This document shows, one piece after another, positions 22,114 to 33,224 of a stretch of DNA of 64,000 bases. Below the pieces are notes generated by a model. That model was not told where the DNA came from and ran no database searches. It worked only from the letters and a program-made list of their open reading frames with translations. The stretch is from Pyxicephalus adspersus (lineage: Eukaryota; Chordata; Amphibia; Anura; Pyxicephalidae): the NCBI RefSeq assembly GCF_032062135.1, contig NC_092860.1, positions 62,519,708-62,583,707 of the forward strand, given 5' to 3'. How positions within the stretch are numbered: position 1 is the stretch's first letter; every line of letters starts with the position of its first letter. The position numbers and the translations under genes were made by a program.

Positions 22114-22552
22114 CTTTTTTTTTATTAAAAAAACATTTTTTAAGACTTTCAAACAGGGTACAAAAAAAAACACAGGGAAGGGGAAACATGAATACCTCAA
22201 GGTTGATATAAAACAAAATAAACATACCAACATAACAGCCATAAATAGAATATTCCAACCAAGTTAGTGCAAGCTTGGTACAACAATACAAAAAATCAAT
22301 TTATAAAAGTGCTGGAGAATCCGTAAATAAAAAGAGCAACAAAAGGGTATGTGGGGAGGGGGGGAGTTAGAACACAAGGGAAATAGGGGAAGGTATAGGG
22401 GAAGATTCACAAAATGGGGGGATTACTCATATAGGGGTTCTGCAGCAGCTGAGCCAACCAACAGGTAGGGGTGTGTGGGCCAGATGGAGATTTTTAATTG
22501 GGAGTAGTAAGATCCCGATATTCTTAATGATCATGAACTGTGACCAATAGTA
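22114..22552 (-). other. 3' untranslated region of the 22-29 kb LINE
   Basis: Purine- and A-rich in gene sense, ending in a poly-A tract interrupted by TAAT. A stretch of G-rich plus-strand sequence lies at about 22350-22430. No ORF. Confidence 0.75.
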
Positions 22553-25545
22553 TCATGTATTGGCCACCTTCCTGCCAGTGCCCCGAAAAGAAGATGTTAG
22601 ATCCTCAATTCGATGGATCTCATTGACTCTACCAAGCCATGAGCCAATTGTGGGTGGATCAAGGTTTCGCCAGTAGGCGGCTATACAAGAAATAGTGGCC
22701 ATAATAAGGTGTCTGATGACCGAGCCTTTACATGCTTTCCGTGAAAATGAAATGTGTTGTCGAAGGAAAAAAGCCGGGTCATCAGGGATATCCTGGTCCG
22801 ACATTTGTTGAACAATGGACTGAACAGTGACCCAGAAATTTCAAAGACTCAAATCAGTATCCCAAGATCTAAGAAAGCTAGGTGTATAGTCGGGGGGTGG
22901 GATTTGTAGAAGCCTATAAACAACAGATAGAGTGTGTCTAATACCACCCACCCCCATGCATAGGTGCTCGAAAGAAGTAAGGGGTCTGCAATAGGATAGG
23001 GCCGAACGGAGAGTAGACAAAAAGTGGGTGATCTGCAAAGTTTTCCAGACATCTAGTTGAAACTCACCCGTAGCCTCTCTTAACTCCTCCGGGCTGATCC
23101 ATCTGCTTGATCTAACAAAGTGTAATGCTCTACAAACACCAGAAGAGAGCAATTCTTTCAACCTCCCGTCCTCCAACCCAGGGTGAAAGACGGGTTGCCC
23201 AGGACCAGAAAGAGAGGCGACGGGGAAAGCGAGAGGTGTAAACGGTGGAAATTTTGTACGGTCGATTCCCATGTATATCCCACCGTAGGGTGAGATTTAA
23301 GTCCTGGGAAAGCCGATACCGGCAGCCATGGAAGGAGGCTTAGAGGTGTTGGGCAAAAACATTGTTCCAGTGATATCCACTGTTTAAAACCTCCATTTCG
23401 GCACCAATCCAGTACCCGTGTCAGGTGAGCTGACAGATAGTAATTAAACAGGTTTGGGATTCCCAGACCCCCTTCTAATTTAGGCCAAGTAGAGATCTGC
23501 AAAGTTTTGGAGCTTTATTTCGCCAGATATAGCGAAAAAGTTTGAAGGTGAGGATTCTAAAAAAGGACCCAGGAATTTTAATGGGCAACGTTTGAAAAAG
23601 ATATAAAAATCGAGGGAGAATGTTCATTTTGATGACATTGATGTGTCCCAGCCATGACAAAGTCAGTTTATCCCATTTTTCTAAGTCACAATTCACTGTG
23701 GAGAGCAATCTGAAATCAGTCCATTGCCCATGGGCTCAGAGTAAATGGCCCTTATCCATGAAAGCATTCGGGGGCCTAAACCTATGCGTAGTAAGGTTTG
23801 ATCCATGTAAAGCCAATCTATCCGGTCAAAAGCTTTTTCAGTGTCCGTGGACAATAACATTAGCGGGATATGTTTAGATGTGGCGTAGTATATCCAATTC
23901 AGTACTCTGGTCGTGTCTCTGGCTTCCCTACCGGGCATGAAACCAACCTGATCAAAATGGACAAGATTATGCATGACCTTGATCAATCTAGAAGCAAGAA
24001 TTTTTGTGAAAAGCTTGAGGTCTTGATTAGGGAGGGAGATGGGTCGGTAACTTGCACACGAAGAGGGGTGTTTACCCTCTTTGGGTATGACAGTGATGGT
24101 GGCCCGTAAGGAGTCTAGAGAGAACCGACCACCTTCAGTAATATGATTATATGCTGCTAGAAAATGAGAAGCCAAAGGAGCCTGAAAAGTTTTGTAGTAT
24201 GATAAAGGTAACCCATCTGGCCCAGGGGTTTTACCGATGGGGGTGTCTCTTATGGCTGCACTATGTTCCTCCGCTGAGATAGGAGCCTCCAGTAACTCCC
24301 TCTTGGACAAAGAAAGAGAAGGCATCCCACACTCCAAAAGATATTTTTGGCTTGCCCATAACCTCTCTCCCGTCACTGAGGGGGAAGATGGTTTTGAGAT
24401 GTTATATAATGTAGAGTAGTATCGGCGAAAGGACTCCGCTATGTCTTTAGTATGGTAAACTTTTCGTCCACAGTTGTCCGTGAGAATAGGGATAAACAAG
24501 CGAGTTTTTTGTACACGGAGAGCATTGGCTAATATACAGCCACTTTTGTTGCCGTGTTCGTAAAACATCCTCTTGCATTTAGCAAGGGCAAATTTAGCCC
24601 TGTCAAGGCAGAGTAGTGAAAGTTTCTCACGGAGAACTTGGAGTTCCTTACCTATTGTAGGATCTAGGGAAGATTTATGAGAAGATTTCAGGATTGCAAT
24701 GCGGTTCAGAGTGTCCCCTATCTCCCTCTGACGTTCCCTTTGAGTCTCGTCCCATGTTTGATAAATATACCTCGTATTACTGCTTTGTGAGCCTCCCAAA
24801 GTAAAAGGGGGTTGGTCCAAGGAGTAGCATTGGCCTGAAAGTAATAAGATAGGCTGTGTCCTGGAGGAGGGATTCATTTAAGCTCCAGTTCCAGGATTTG
24901 GGGCAGTGATAAGATAATTCGATAGAAATGGATACCGGGGCATGATCTGATAAAGTTAATGAGCCAATGGAACAGGACTGTACCCTGTGTAACTCAGATG
25001 AGCTATGGGGGGAAAAAAAGAATGTGTACATTTCTATCGTGGGGATGTAAAACGCACCATATATTGAGGAGCCTATGTTGAGATGGGACTTTCATGATTC
25101 GACCATTGTTACGAGGTGGAGAATGATTGGGACCGAGGTGTCTACCGTCCAATCTGGTGTGAAATTAAATTCTCCTCCCAAGATGAAGATACCTTCTTGA
25201 AATTTTTCTAGTTTCTCAAGGGTCTCAGTTAAAAATAAGGCCTGTCCAGTATTAGGAAGGTATATGGATGCTAGAGTGACTTTAGAGCCTTCTAGGTTCC
25301 CTTTAAAAAAGAGGAATCTGCCTTACTGGCAGCTCAGTTGGTTCTTAAAATGTAACAGAGGAGGCTACCAAAATACTAACTCCCTTGGACTTAGATGAAT
25401 CAGTGCAGCTATGATAGACTATCGGGTATCTCTTGTTACCTAACCTCGGAATCATGTCAGTGGGAAAGTGAGTTTCCTGTATGAAAGCTATTTGTGTTTT
25501 TAACCTGTGTAGTTCTGCCAGTATTGTGGAGCTGCACATCTGGTC
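22553..25545 (-). pseudogene. LINE ORF2 (endonuclease and reverse transcriptase), inactive
   Basis: Endonuclease blocks: HRLKTQIAFIQETHF (about 25500), GIFILGGEFNF (about 25190) and SDHAPVSISI (about 24950). Reverse transcriptase: TPGPDGLPLSYYKTF (about 24220), YRPISLPNQDLKLFTKILASR (about 24030), DQVGFMPGREARDTTRVLN and STDTEKAFDRIDW (about 23850). After YSEPMG (about 23725) the sequence jumps to CDLEKWDKLTLSWLGHINV (about 23690). The RQGCPLSP and FADD blocks are deleted, so the catalytic Asp pair is missing. Upstream, the NVxGLN strand that begins the endonuclease is also absent, and the GDFN-type motif reads GEFN. The C-terminal third is split by frameshifts. Clearly dead. Confidence 0.93.
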
Positions 25546-25572
25546 TCTGTTAGGCTTCTTCTGTACTTGCTG

Positions 25573-27073
25573 TTATTCAGAATTCGCTGGACGAATTAAA
25601 GGCGTGGGGAGTGTAGGCCAATCTGGAAGATTAATTTGGGGTAGTTCAAATGTTGCCAAGAAAGCAGGTAAGTCTCCCAGTTGATGAAAGGTGGCGGATT
25701 TGCTACCTCTGTGCGCATAAAGTTGAAACGGGAAGCCCCATCTGTACTTGATATTGTTGTCTTTCAGCATTTGTAACAGTGGCTTTAATGCTCGGCGGAG
25801 TGCCAAAGTGTTGCAATAGAGGTCAGTCAGGAACATTATAGGACGAATATTAAAGGTAAACTCCTCCTGTGATCTGACTTCCTGCATGATGAGTTCTTTA
25901 AGCTGGAAGGAATGGACTCGACAAATTACATCTCTTGGTCTGTATGGATCCAGACTTTTTGGGCCGAGAGTTCGGTGAATTCGATCAGTTTCCATAACAT
26001 TGTCCCTTGGCTTCTGAAGAAGTTCATTGAACAAAGTCGTTGCTGCTGCATGAAGGTCTTTTGGTTCAACCGATTCTGGGAGCCCTCGAATCCGTATGTT
26101 GTTATGCCGGCTCCGCTTCTCTTGGTCATCTTGCTGATATAGAAGTTGTTGAAGCAGTACTGAATGCTCATTAAGGGCATGGGTGTGGTTTTGTATATGG
26201 GTACGAAGATCTTCAGTTGTTCGTTCCACCTCTTCTATTCTGGAGCCAAGATCAGATCTAAGCGTGGCTAGTTCGGAGCGAAAAGGGTTTTGGATGCGTA
26301 TAAGGTATGATTCAAAATCTGCTTTGGTAGGTAGAGATCCTAAATATGCATCTCTGTCCCATACATCTGAGGGGTCCATGGAGGTTTGTTGGGGGCTTGG
26401 GGGACTTGAAGGGTCCTTGTCTTCACCCAGCAGGGAAGGAAAGTTAGAAGATGAATCTGTCACAGTCCCTTCGGTGACTGAAGTTAGAAGATCTGTGAGA
26501 CAAGCTGCACGTGAGGTTATCTGACTGTCTCTTTGTTTTTACTTGTTTCTGTGTTGTTGTTTGTAATGACCACACCCCTTGTATCGGCTGCAGCTGATGG
26601 TCATTACTGCTCCACCATTTAGTCTGGCCTCACACTTCAAGCTATGCGGTTGATATTCACTTCTGGGATTGGAAGAGCTGGTGTGTTGTCCTCTCCAGAG
26701 TTCCTGCTTCTCTATTTGCTATTAAGATAAGTTGAACTACTTTTGCTGTTTTGTTGTTCTTTGGTTGTTACTAGGCCTCAGGGAGACACTGGTTCTTTCA
26801 TCAGGGAAGGAACCAGTAGTCTCAAGCCCAGTCACTACTCTTAGGGCTATGCAGGGCTACTAGGGCCTAGGTTCCTGTGTATGAGTATTCCCACCATCAG
26901 GGGATATTCATACTGTCAGGAGTTAGGGTTAGGTTAGGGTGTCTGTAAGGGGATGACCATTCCCTTTTCCCTAGCCATTGGAGGCCTAGTATTTACCTTT
27001 CTGTTTCTCTCCCCTCCCTGTTACTCGTAACAGAATCCTCTTGTATAAAGTCAGGTGGTTCTAGACCAGGCAT
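25573..27073 (-). pseudogene. LINE ORF1 (RNA-binding protein), split by an LTR insertion
   Basis: RNA-binding chaperone of L1-group LINEs. Residues after the LTR show a coiled coil (about 26360-26130), the RRM start RHNNIRIRGLPESVE, DRIHRTLG, DVICRVHSF and the C-terminal YRWGFPFQL. The frame is open to a stop at 25573. The likely start is ATG at 27073, 13 codons before the insertion. Removing the 575-base LTR and one GAATC copy makes the frame continuous. The start apparent at 26463 is a GTG supplied by the LTR edge and is not real. Apart from the LTR, ORF1 has no internal stop. Confidence 0.9.
26458..27032. mobile_element. Solo LTR, family B, copy 1 (TSD GAATC)
   Basis: 575 bases from TGTCACAGTCCC to ...CGTAACA, bounded on both sides by GAATC (26453-26457 and 27033-27037). 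Nearly the whole length matches 57003-57584, including gagacaagctgcacgtgagg and tatgagtattcccaccatca. It has LTR-style ends and a 5-base duplication with no internal genes, so it is a solo LTR or short LTR-like element. Orientation is unknown. Confidence 0.9.
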
Positions 27074-28723
27074 GGCGGTTTGAGCAATGTTAAACCTAAT
27101 GTTAGGGCCACTCCCACTAGGACCAGGGGTTTTGGAGCAGGCAAAAAAAGTTCCTATCTCCCGTTTTTGGGAGGATTGGCTATTAGGTTATCACTTGCCC
27201 ATGATACAAGAAAAAGAAAAAAAAAAGAGGGGGCGAAGTTCTGAAATTGTATTGGAAAATGTAGTGAGAGGAGGTTGGAAAAGCTTGTCTCCCCGGTTCA
27301 ATGGTTGTTTATACACCCATATGTAAGGCCCAACGGTGGCAAAACCTTACATCCTGCTAAATTAACTGTACATGATGATATCTCTAGAGTCTCACAATCT
27401 TAATAACTGCAGGAGACTGCTCAATCGTAATGGCTGCAGGATATAAATGCCAGAGAAGTGGGTCAGCAGATGAACTGGTTGAGGTAAGTAGGCAAGCAAG
27501 GTCAGAGTACGATCTGTTCAGAGATACCAGGAAATTCCCTTCAAAACCTAATGATAATGGTAATAGAGTTAGGCTGTTAAGAGATCAGATTTCAACCAGT
27601 ATAGATCAGCTTTTCTTTTTGAAACATCAAAAATGTAAAGCTCAGGGAGGTAAAATTGCCTCGTAATGAAACTAGAATTCAGGATGCCTGGCACTCTGAG
27701 AAAATAATGAAAAAACAGATAAATTCTCCACAGGCTTCAAATATACTGATCTAAAGATGCAGGAGATTTTGTCAGTAAAAATATGTTGTAAAAGAAGCTT
27801 GAGTCACCTTCAGGGTTGGTAGGTGCACAAAATTAAAAGGAGTAGATGTACAGAGTCAGAGTTCAATCAATTGATCCTGTCTTCTCTTTGTAATCTATAT
27901 GATATAAGGCTCAGAGAGATAAAATTACAATAAGATGAGACTAGATGTCAGATTGTCAGGCAATCTGGTATGTTATTAGGGAATTTATAATACAGGTATA
28001 TTCCCGCAAGGCACCAATATATTGATCCTAGAAAGCTGGAGAATCTTTTAATGAAGATTGTGTTTTAAATAAATTTAGGTCTCCTTCTCTTATCAGGATG
28101 GAGTTGGATTAAAACATGAAGGTACTATTCAATAAAGAATGCCATGTGTCCAAGATGGCCGCCTGATTTCCTCTTGTTACTAAATGCTCTCTGTAGTGAT
28201 CTTAATGGGTTAATCTTTAAACAGTCTCCTCAAAATATCAAAAGGAAAGTTACTCAGCCTATGACACAAAGTGCAGGTTAGGGTTATCCCTAGTCAAGAG
28301 TGCCTGGCTTGGGAGGATGGCTGTTGATTGTAAAGCCACATGGCAGCATAACTGTAAGAATATTCAGCAGAACAGAGACTCAGGGCAGCCACAGCAAATC
28401 CCAGGGCAATCCTTCTATCAAGTGTCCCCCAGCACAAGCTCAGTGTACCTCCAGTTAAGGGCCTCCTGTCAGAAGACTCTGCCAGTAAAAATCCAAGTGC
28501 CACGTGTATGGTGATGTCTCCTGTCATGGCCGCACTCAGGATTTCATCAGACGTCTCGCACCTGCACTACCCTGCAGTCTCCAGCAGCCGACCGCAGTGT
28601 TCCGGGACAGCAGCTGTAGTCTTCTCCGGCACCAGATCACTATCCTTGCAGAAAAGTCTCAGGGCTAAACGGAGCTCCGTGTGGATGCATCCTCTCTTGG
28701 TGACTCCTCCCCCGGAAGTCGGC
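27074..28723 (-). other. 5' untranslated region of the 22-29 kb LINE
   Basis: In gene sense it begins with a GC-rich start (about 28723-28505, including a CTTCCGGGGGAGGAGTC-type word). Imperfect repeats of roughly 270 bases follow: compare gctcagggaggtaaaattgc near 27638 with gctcagagagataaaattac near 27909. Similar blocks follow each. Repeated monomers are usual for internal promoters of L1-group LINEs. No coding sequence. Confidence 0.7.
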
Positions 28724-28733
28724 AGCAGTGTTT

Positions 28734-29113
28734 TTTCTATGTCTTACTTTTGAAGTTTATTTTTTATAAACTGGTTCTTTATATCTTAATTAGCATAATC
28801 ATATTTACATATTTTTTTATTCTATTATATTATTTAGTACTATGTGAATGATACATTTTTATTCAAAATACCTTTGAAAATATTTCCTAGAGATTACAGT
28901 TCCCAAAAATGTTAAAGAAAATGTGACTGACTGTTTTTTAAAACCATGCAGAGAACATGCAAAGGAACCAAAAGCTAAGCATATGTGGTCAGTAGCTAGG
29001 TAAAGACATTTTCAGCTGGAAAGCACTAAATTTTGTCTTGGTAAAGTTAGGCCCAAATCTTAGAAAAGAAAGAAGGGAGATAAGTGCAGGGACTATATTA
29101 CAGGACGTTAAAG
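28734..29113. other. ADGRL3 intron, nothing recognised
   Basis: AT-rich flank of the LINE. No ORF or repeat noted. Confidence 0.5.
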
Positions 29114-29427
29114 TACCGTATTTTTCGGCCCATAAGACGCACTGGACCATAAGACGCACCAGTTTTTTAGAGAAGGGAAATGAAGAAAAAAAAGATTCTG
29201 AAACAAATAGTGTCCTAAAATATTTTATGTGCATTAAAAACCAACATCACAGTCATAAACACATGTAATAAACCCTGTAATCACTCTGGCCGCGCTGAAC
29301 AGGAGACAGGACGGGACAGCAGCTGGGAAGGATACATTTTGATACATTTGGACCATAAGACGCAGGGACTTTTTCCCCCCACTTCTGGGGGAAAAAAAGT
29401 GCGTCTTATGGTCCGAAAAATACGGTA
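29114..29427. mobile_element. Nonautonomous DNA element, complete copy
   Basis: Ends are taccgtatttttcgg and its exact reverse complement ccgaaaaatacggta. Subterminal ccataagacgcac words repeat within each arm, giving a strong hairpin. Outer TA bases could be a TA target duplication. Same family as 641-947. Noncoding. Confidence 0.88.
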
Positions 29428-30785
29428 TATATATGTAGTTATAGAGAGGTCAGTTAGATAACTGGTAGGAGTGGTGCGGTCTGGGCAGGGATTAGGAAAC
29501 CACATCAGCAGGAAGGGAGGAAAAAGAAGCCGGTGAAAATTTGGCTAGTGGGGAGAAAGCCGCCACTCCTCTACCCCTTTAGTTATCTTGATGTTTGTGT
29601 GTAGTTGAGGTCCTGGCAGACAAGGGTTGCTTGTTGTGAAACAGTGGTGGAAGATAAAATGGTAGCTGGACAGTGTGGCGGTCTGTGGGTAATTGCTAAT
29701 GACCCTTAGGTTATGGCTAATGACCCTTAGTTGGGGATCAAAAATATCAATGATTGCAGAGTCAGAAGAAAAAAGGATCTGCTTTATAAAATGTTATAAT
29801 ATGTTATTTGCCTAATGAGGTTTTTTACTATCGTGTTGTTAATAATACTATGATTATTTTTGTAGATATATAGATACATTGGTTAAGATCTATCACATTT
29901 GTTGTCCTCCTAAACAGCTGCTGCTACAGCCTTTTCCCACCCAAATGTGTGTTTGGTTTATTGCGGTTTAGGTAAGCTTGAGAAGTGGAGGTTGGAGGGG
30001 TTGCCCAGCAGTAGGAAAAGAAAACATTATGACCATTGCTCTATCCTGGTCAATGCTGTAACAAAAATTACAGCAGAACTTTATTTACTGATTTTAACCA
30101 TTAATGAACACCTTATTACCCATAGGCTGGAAGATGTGTTAAACACTGCTACAAGTTACTATCTGGAATTACTTCTAAATTCTTTCTTCAAATTTGTCAG
30201 CTATTATATATCTGAACTCTGGAAGCTTGTTTATTTTCTGCTCTATTATCTGACTGGTTGGTTGATTGGCTTTAGCAAATACTTTATTCGAATAATGTAA
30301 ATGTGTGCTAGTCTACATTTAATGAGTGCCATGACTTTCTTTTCTTCTACATGTCTACATGTTTTTGTTATCAGTCTGCTAACTCCATCAAAAAATAATT
30401 AGCTACATAACTTTACTAAGTCTAAGAGCAGGAAGGGTAATTTGAGAAATTTGATTTCACAGAACAAAGTAAAAAGATTTAGGTAATTAAGCTTCAGGAG
30501 AGCATAAAAAAATCCCTTTAAAAGACAAAGTACATTAAGAAAAGAAATTCAGAGTTTTGGTATTCTTTACATTCCTAATCATTTTTACTTGATGTTTGTG
30601 TGTGTTGCACAAAGTTTAGGTAACTTTGACTCTAAAATTGTAAACCAAGAACAAATTTTCAATTTCTAAGCAACTCATATTCTACAGTTTTGTACATTCA
30701 AGGATATTGGACCATGTTAAAATTTATTGAAATTTTTCATGTAAAACTGTTATGTCTATCCTTGAGTTACCTCTGTAAAACTTAC
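29428..30785. other. ADGRL3 intron, donor side, nothing recognised
   Basis: Contains a 117-codon plus-strand ORF (29947-30300) with no family resemblance, treated as chance. The donor GTAAGTTTTAC of the next exon occupies its right end (30775-30785). Confidence 0.5.
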
Positions 30786-31094
30786 CAACGGTTCCTAAAG
30801 GACATGGCTGTTTCGCTGTTTGCCCTTGTCGAGTCCTAAACCACATGATTTCACGAGCTTCTACAGCATCACAGCTCTCTGCACCAACAGCTGGTATTTG
30901 TGATGATACAGGTATGGAACGTGTGGTGACCTCAACAGGAATTTCAATCATAGGATACAATGTGGATATGTTCCTGCGACTCATAACAGTTGTTTTTATT
31001 GTGCTAGTGGTTGTAGTCCATTGTGTTGTTGTGGTAGTAGCGGTAGTAGTAGTTGTTGTACTGGCTCCATTATAGTGCCCTGATGGTGGAAGTT
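30786..31094 (-). CDS. ADGRL3: ADGRL3 exon: Thr-rich linker and start of the hormone-receptor domain
   Basis: 309 bases, acceptor T14-AAAG and donor GTAAGTTTTAC. Starting two bases into a codon it encodes LPPSGHYNGAS, a run of about twenty residues that is mostly Thr, TTSTIKTTVMSRRNIST, a spacer, then CDAVEAREIMWFRTRQGQTA and KQPCPLGT. The last part opens the family-2 hormone-receptor domain of latrophilins. AVEAREIMW and the TRQGQ-AKQPCP pattern point to ADGRL3 rather than ADGRL1/2 by memory. The Thr-rich linker, likely O-glycosylated, joins the upstream olfactomedin domain to this one. It ends one base into a Gly codon completed at 21905. Upstream exons are not in the window. Confidence 0.95.
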
Positions 31095-31182
31095 CTTTAA
31101 AAAAAAAAAAAATCATTAGAAAACAGGCTACTCACTCCTCATTTTGTCATTTGTATTGTCATTTGTCAGTATAAACAAATGT

Positions 31183-31225
31183 AAAAATTCTCTCTCTCTC
31201 TCTCTCTCTCGAGAGAGAGATTTTT
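31183..31225. repeat. (CT)n/(GA)n palindrome
   Basis: aaaaattctctct... running into ...gagagagattttt gives a self-complementary stretch about 90 bases upstream, in gene sense, of the ADGRL3 acceptor at 31095. Confidence 0.9.
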
Positions 31226-32575
31226 ATGTACAAATCCTTAGTGTTTACAGAGAATGGTGTGATAAATGGAAAACATCCAGTGAGTGGCAGTTCTCTGTGG
31301 ATTGTTGATGCCTACAGGCTAGCTTAGCATTGTTGATGTCCATCCCTTTATGACTGCAGTGTATCTATCTTTTGATTTCAGCAGGAAAAACATGCCGCAA
31401 AGCTAATTTTTGTATTTGGTGGAAACGAAGATTTGCATTATGGATTTGTGGCCAAATCATGTCAAAATGGACCAAACTTCCTGAAGAATGCTTTATTGTG
31501 AAAAGTCCTGTGTTGAACTTTTTTTTTTCCATGAAGAATAACAGAAGTCCTGAAAGTAAGAGGGGGTCCAACTCAGTACTAGCAAGGTTTACAGTGGCCA
31601 GCAAGTGTAAACACCTGAATCTGTCTTGATATTCAGCCACCTGTCATCTCTTGCACAACAGTACTTTAACCCCGAGAGGAAGGGGCAATACTAACTGGTT
31701 ATCGGACTCTAATGCAAGTGTATGTACTGACATGAAAGAGAGCATAATGAGCAGAGTTTATGATTTATGAGTGTGTTATTGCTCCTTTCTTTCTGAAGCA
31801 GGTAAGAGAAAGCACTGTATTACCTAAAGCAAAACTCTAAAAACTAAAGACAAAAATGCAAGTCTATTATTTATTTATTTTTTATATAAAAAGTGGCTTT
31901 TGCACAAAAACTTGCCTACATTTCAAAGCTGTCCTCCACAGTACTTACTTTCATTCACTAGATGTTCTCAATTATCCAGGTTATATGGTGGACGGCAATA
32001 ATTAACCTATTTTCAAAGTTCTTATTCTTATTGGATCCCCCTCCAGCCTGTGGCTGGACAGTAAATGAGATGGATCAGTAATGAGCTCATCTCTCTGTCA
32101 CTCTGCTCTCTGCTATCGGAATGATCCTGACCAGCAAATTACTGATTGTCTAACTGTACTGCTTCTTCTTCTCTCACTCTCTGTGCTGCTTTACACTGAA
32201 TACAAATGGTTCATTATAAAACAAATTCAGGTATATTCACATGCTTACACTTAAACAAATATTTATTCATGTAATAATCATATAAAACTGAGTTGTGTCT
32301 TGTTTATTAATCTTTTTTAAGTCCAAATAATTTTCCTGGTGGGACTGTTTATGAATCACAAAAGTAGGTATATTTAAAATGTTTACACCCTATGAAAATA
32401 GTTTACTTTCCAACAAATTTGAAAAAAAATGTACCTTTCCAATCATTTATTCAACCGAAATAATAATATATGTAATGTTATCTGTGAAAAAGAAAATAGT
32501 TCCTTGTCCCCAGAGGCTAGTGTTGCTCCCTTTAGCAAAACACTTGACAACCCACCATTTCTTTTCTTGCATATA
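31226..32575. other. ADGRL3 intron, nothing recognised
   Basis: AT-rich with random-looking ORFs on both strands at 31365-31640. No exon with latrophilin features was found. Confidence 0.5.
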
Positions 32576-32720
32576 TTTTTTATTGAAATTTTCTATTGTA
32601 ACACAAACAACAAAACAAGACAAGATACATTTTAGAAATATACATACAGGGTAAAGACAAAGAGTAAAACATTGTGAATCAATAAAATAAACATTTAAAA
32701 CCACGTTTCTCTCGGTCATA
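32576..32720 (-). mobile_element. L1/Tx1 LINE 3' tail fragment
   Basis: Reads tttttattgaaattttct at its left end (poly-A side on the minus strand). An A-rich 3' untranslated composition like that of the LINE ends at 22114 and 55150 follows. No coding part remains. Confidence 0.5.
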
Positions 32721-32827
32721 GCTATTATTCATACATTTACGTTCAAACCAGATTTACTACTACTCAAGTAATTGGGAGTATATTGTATAACTGCATTATT
32801 GACCCTAATATTGTGCTTTAATACATC

Positions 32828-33115
32828 TAAAGCTGCATACTCACGTGCAATTATTGTCATTGGAAAGGATCTTTTGCGATCCTTTCCAATGACAAAGGGC
32901 TGCACAATGCATGGACGAGTGCTGTGCATACAGCACCGTTCTGCCCTAAGGAGAGGGGAGGGGGAGAACGACGCAGCACCCTGCTGCACACTCTTCACCT
33001 TTCCTTGCATTACGATTGTTCGTCGCTCGGACGATGGACCAGATTCTCGTCCGATATCATCCCTGAGCCGAATATTGGGCGAGAACCATTGGATGTGTGT
33101 ACGTAGCGTCATGTT
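32828..33115. mobile_element. Nonautonomous DNA element
   Basis: Imperfect terminal inverted repeats: gctgcatactcacgt at the left and atgtgtgtacgtagc at the right. A short internal palindrome, tcattggaaaggatc ... gatcctttccaatga, lies near 32857-32892. It is GC-richer than its surroundings and noncoding. Two overlapping ORFs on opposite strands are by-products. Confidence 0.65.
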
Positions 33116-33224
33116 CTCAGTGTACCTGCCAATTGTTCTGTTGCGTACCAGGTTGTACCTCTAAAAGTGCTCAATAATTCTTTCAATTTTCAACGTTTCT
33201 TCATGTTTTTCATTGTATTGATTT

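Larger units (their letters stand above)
22114..28723 (-). mobile_element. L1/Tx1-group LINE, apparently full length, with TSD
   Basis: On the minus strand: 5' untranslated region (28723-27074), ORF1 (27073-25573, split by an LTR), ORF2 remnant (about 25545-22553), 3' untranslated region and a poly-A end (poly-T at 22114-22123 on the plus strand). The ten bases agcagtgttt occur immediately outside both ends, at 22104-22113 and 28724-28733, as a target-primed insertion would leave. It is in the same orientation as ADGRL3, inside the intron between exons 30786-31094 and 21802-21905. ORF2 is dead; see separate entries. Confidence 0.88.

Noticed and set aside
29947..30300. 117-codon plus-strand ORF with hydrophobic C-terminal half
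   Set aside because: No family resemblance, antisense to ADGRL3 in an AT-rich intron, and no other support such as splice sites or conservation. Length is within chance for this amount of sequence.
32772..33164. 130-codon ORF with a possible signal-like start, overlapped by a 127-codon ORF on the other strand
   Set aside because: Both coincide with a DNA element having terminal inverted repeats.
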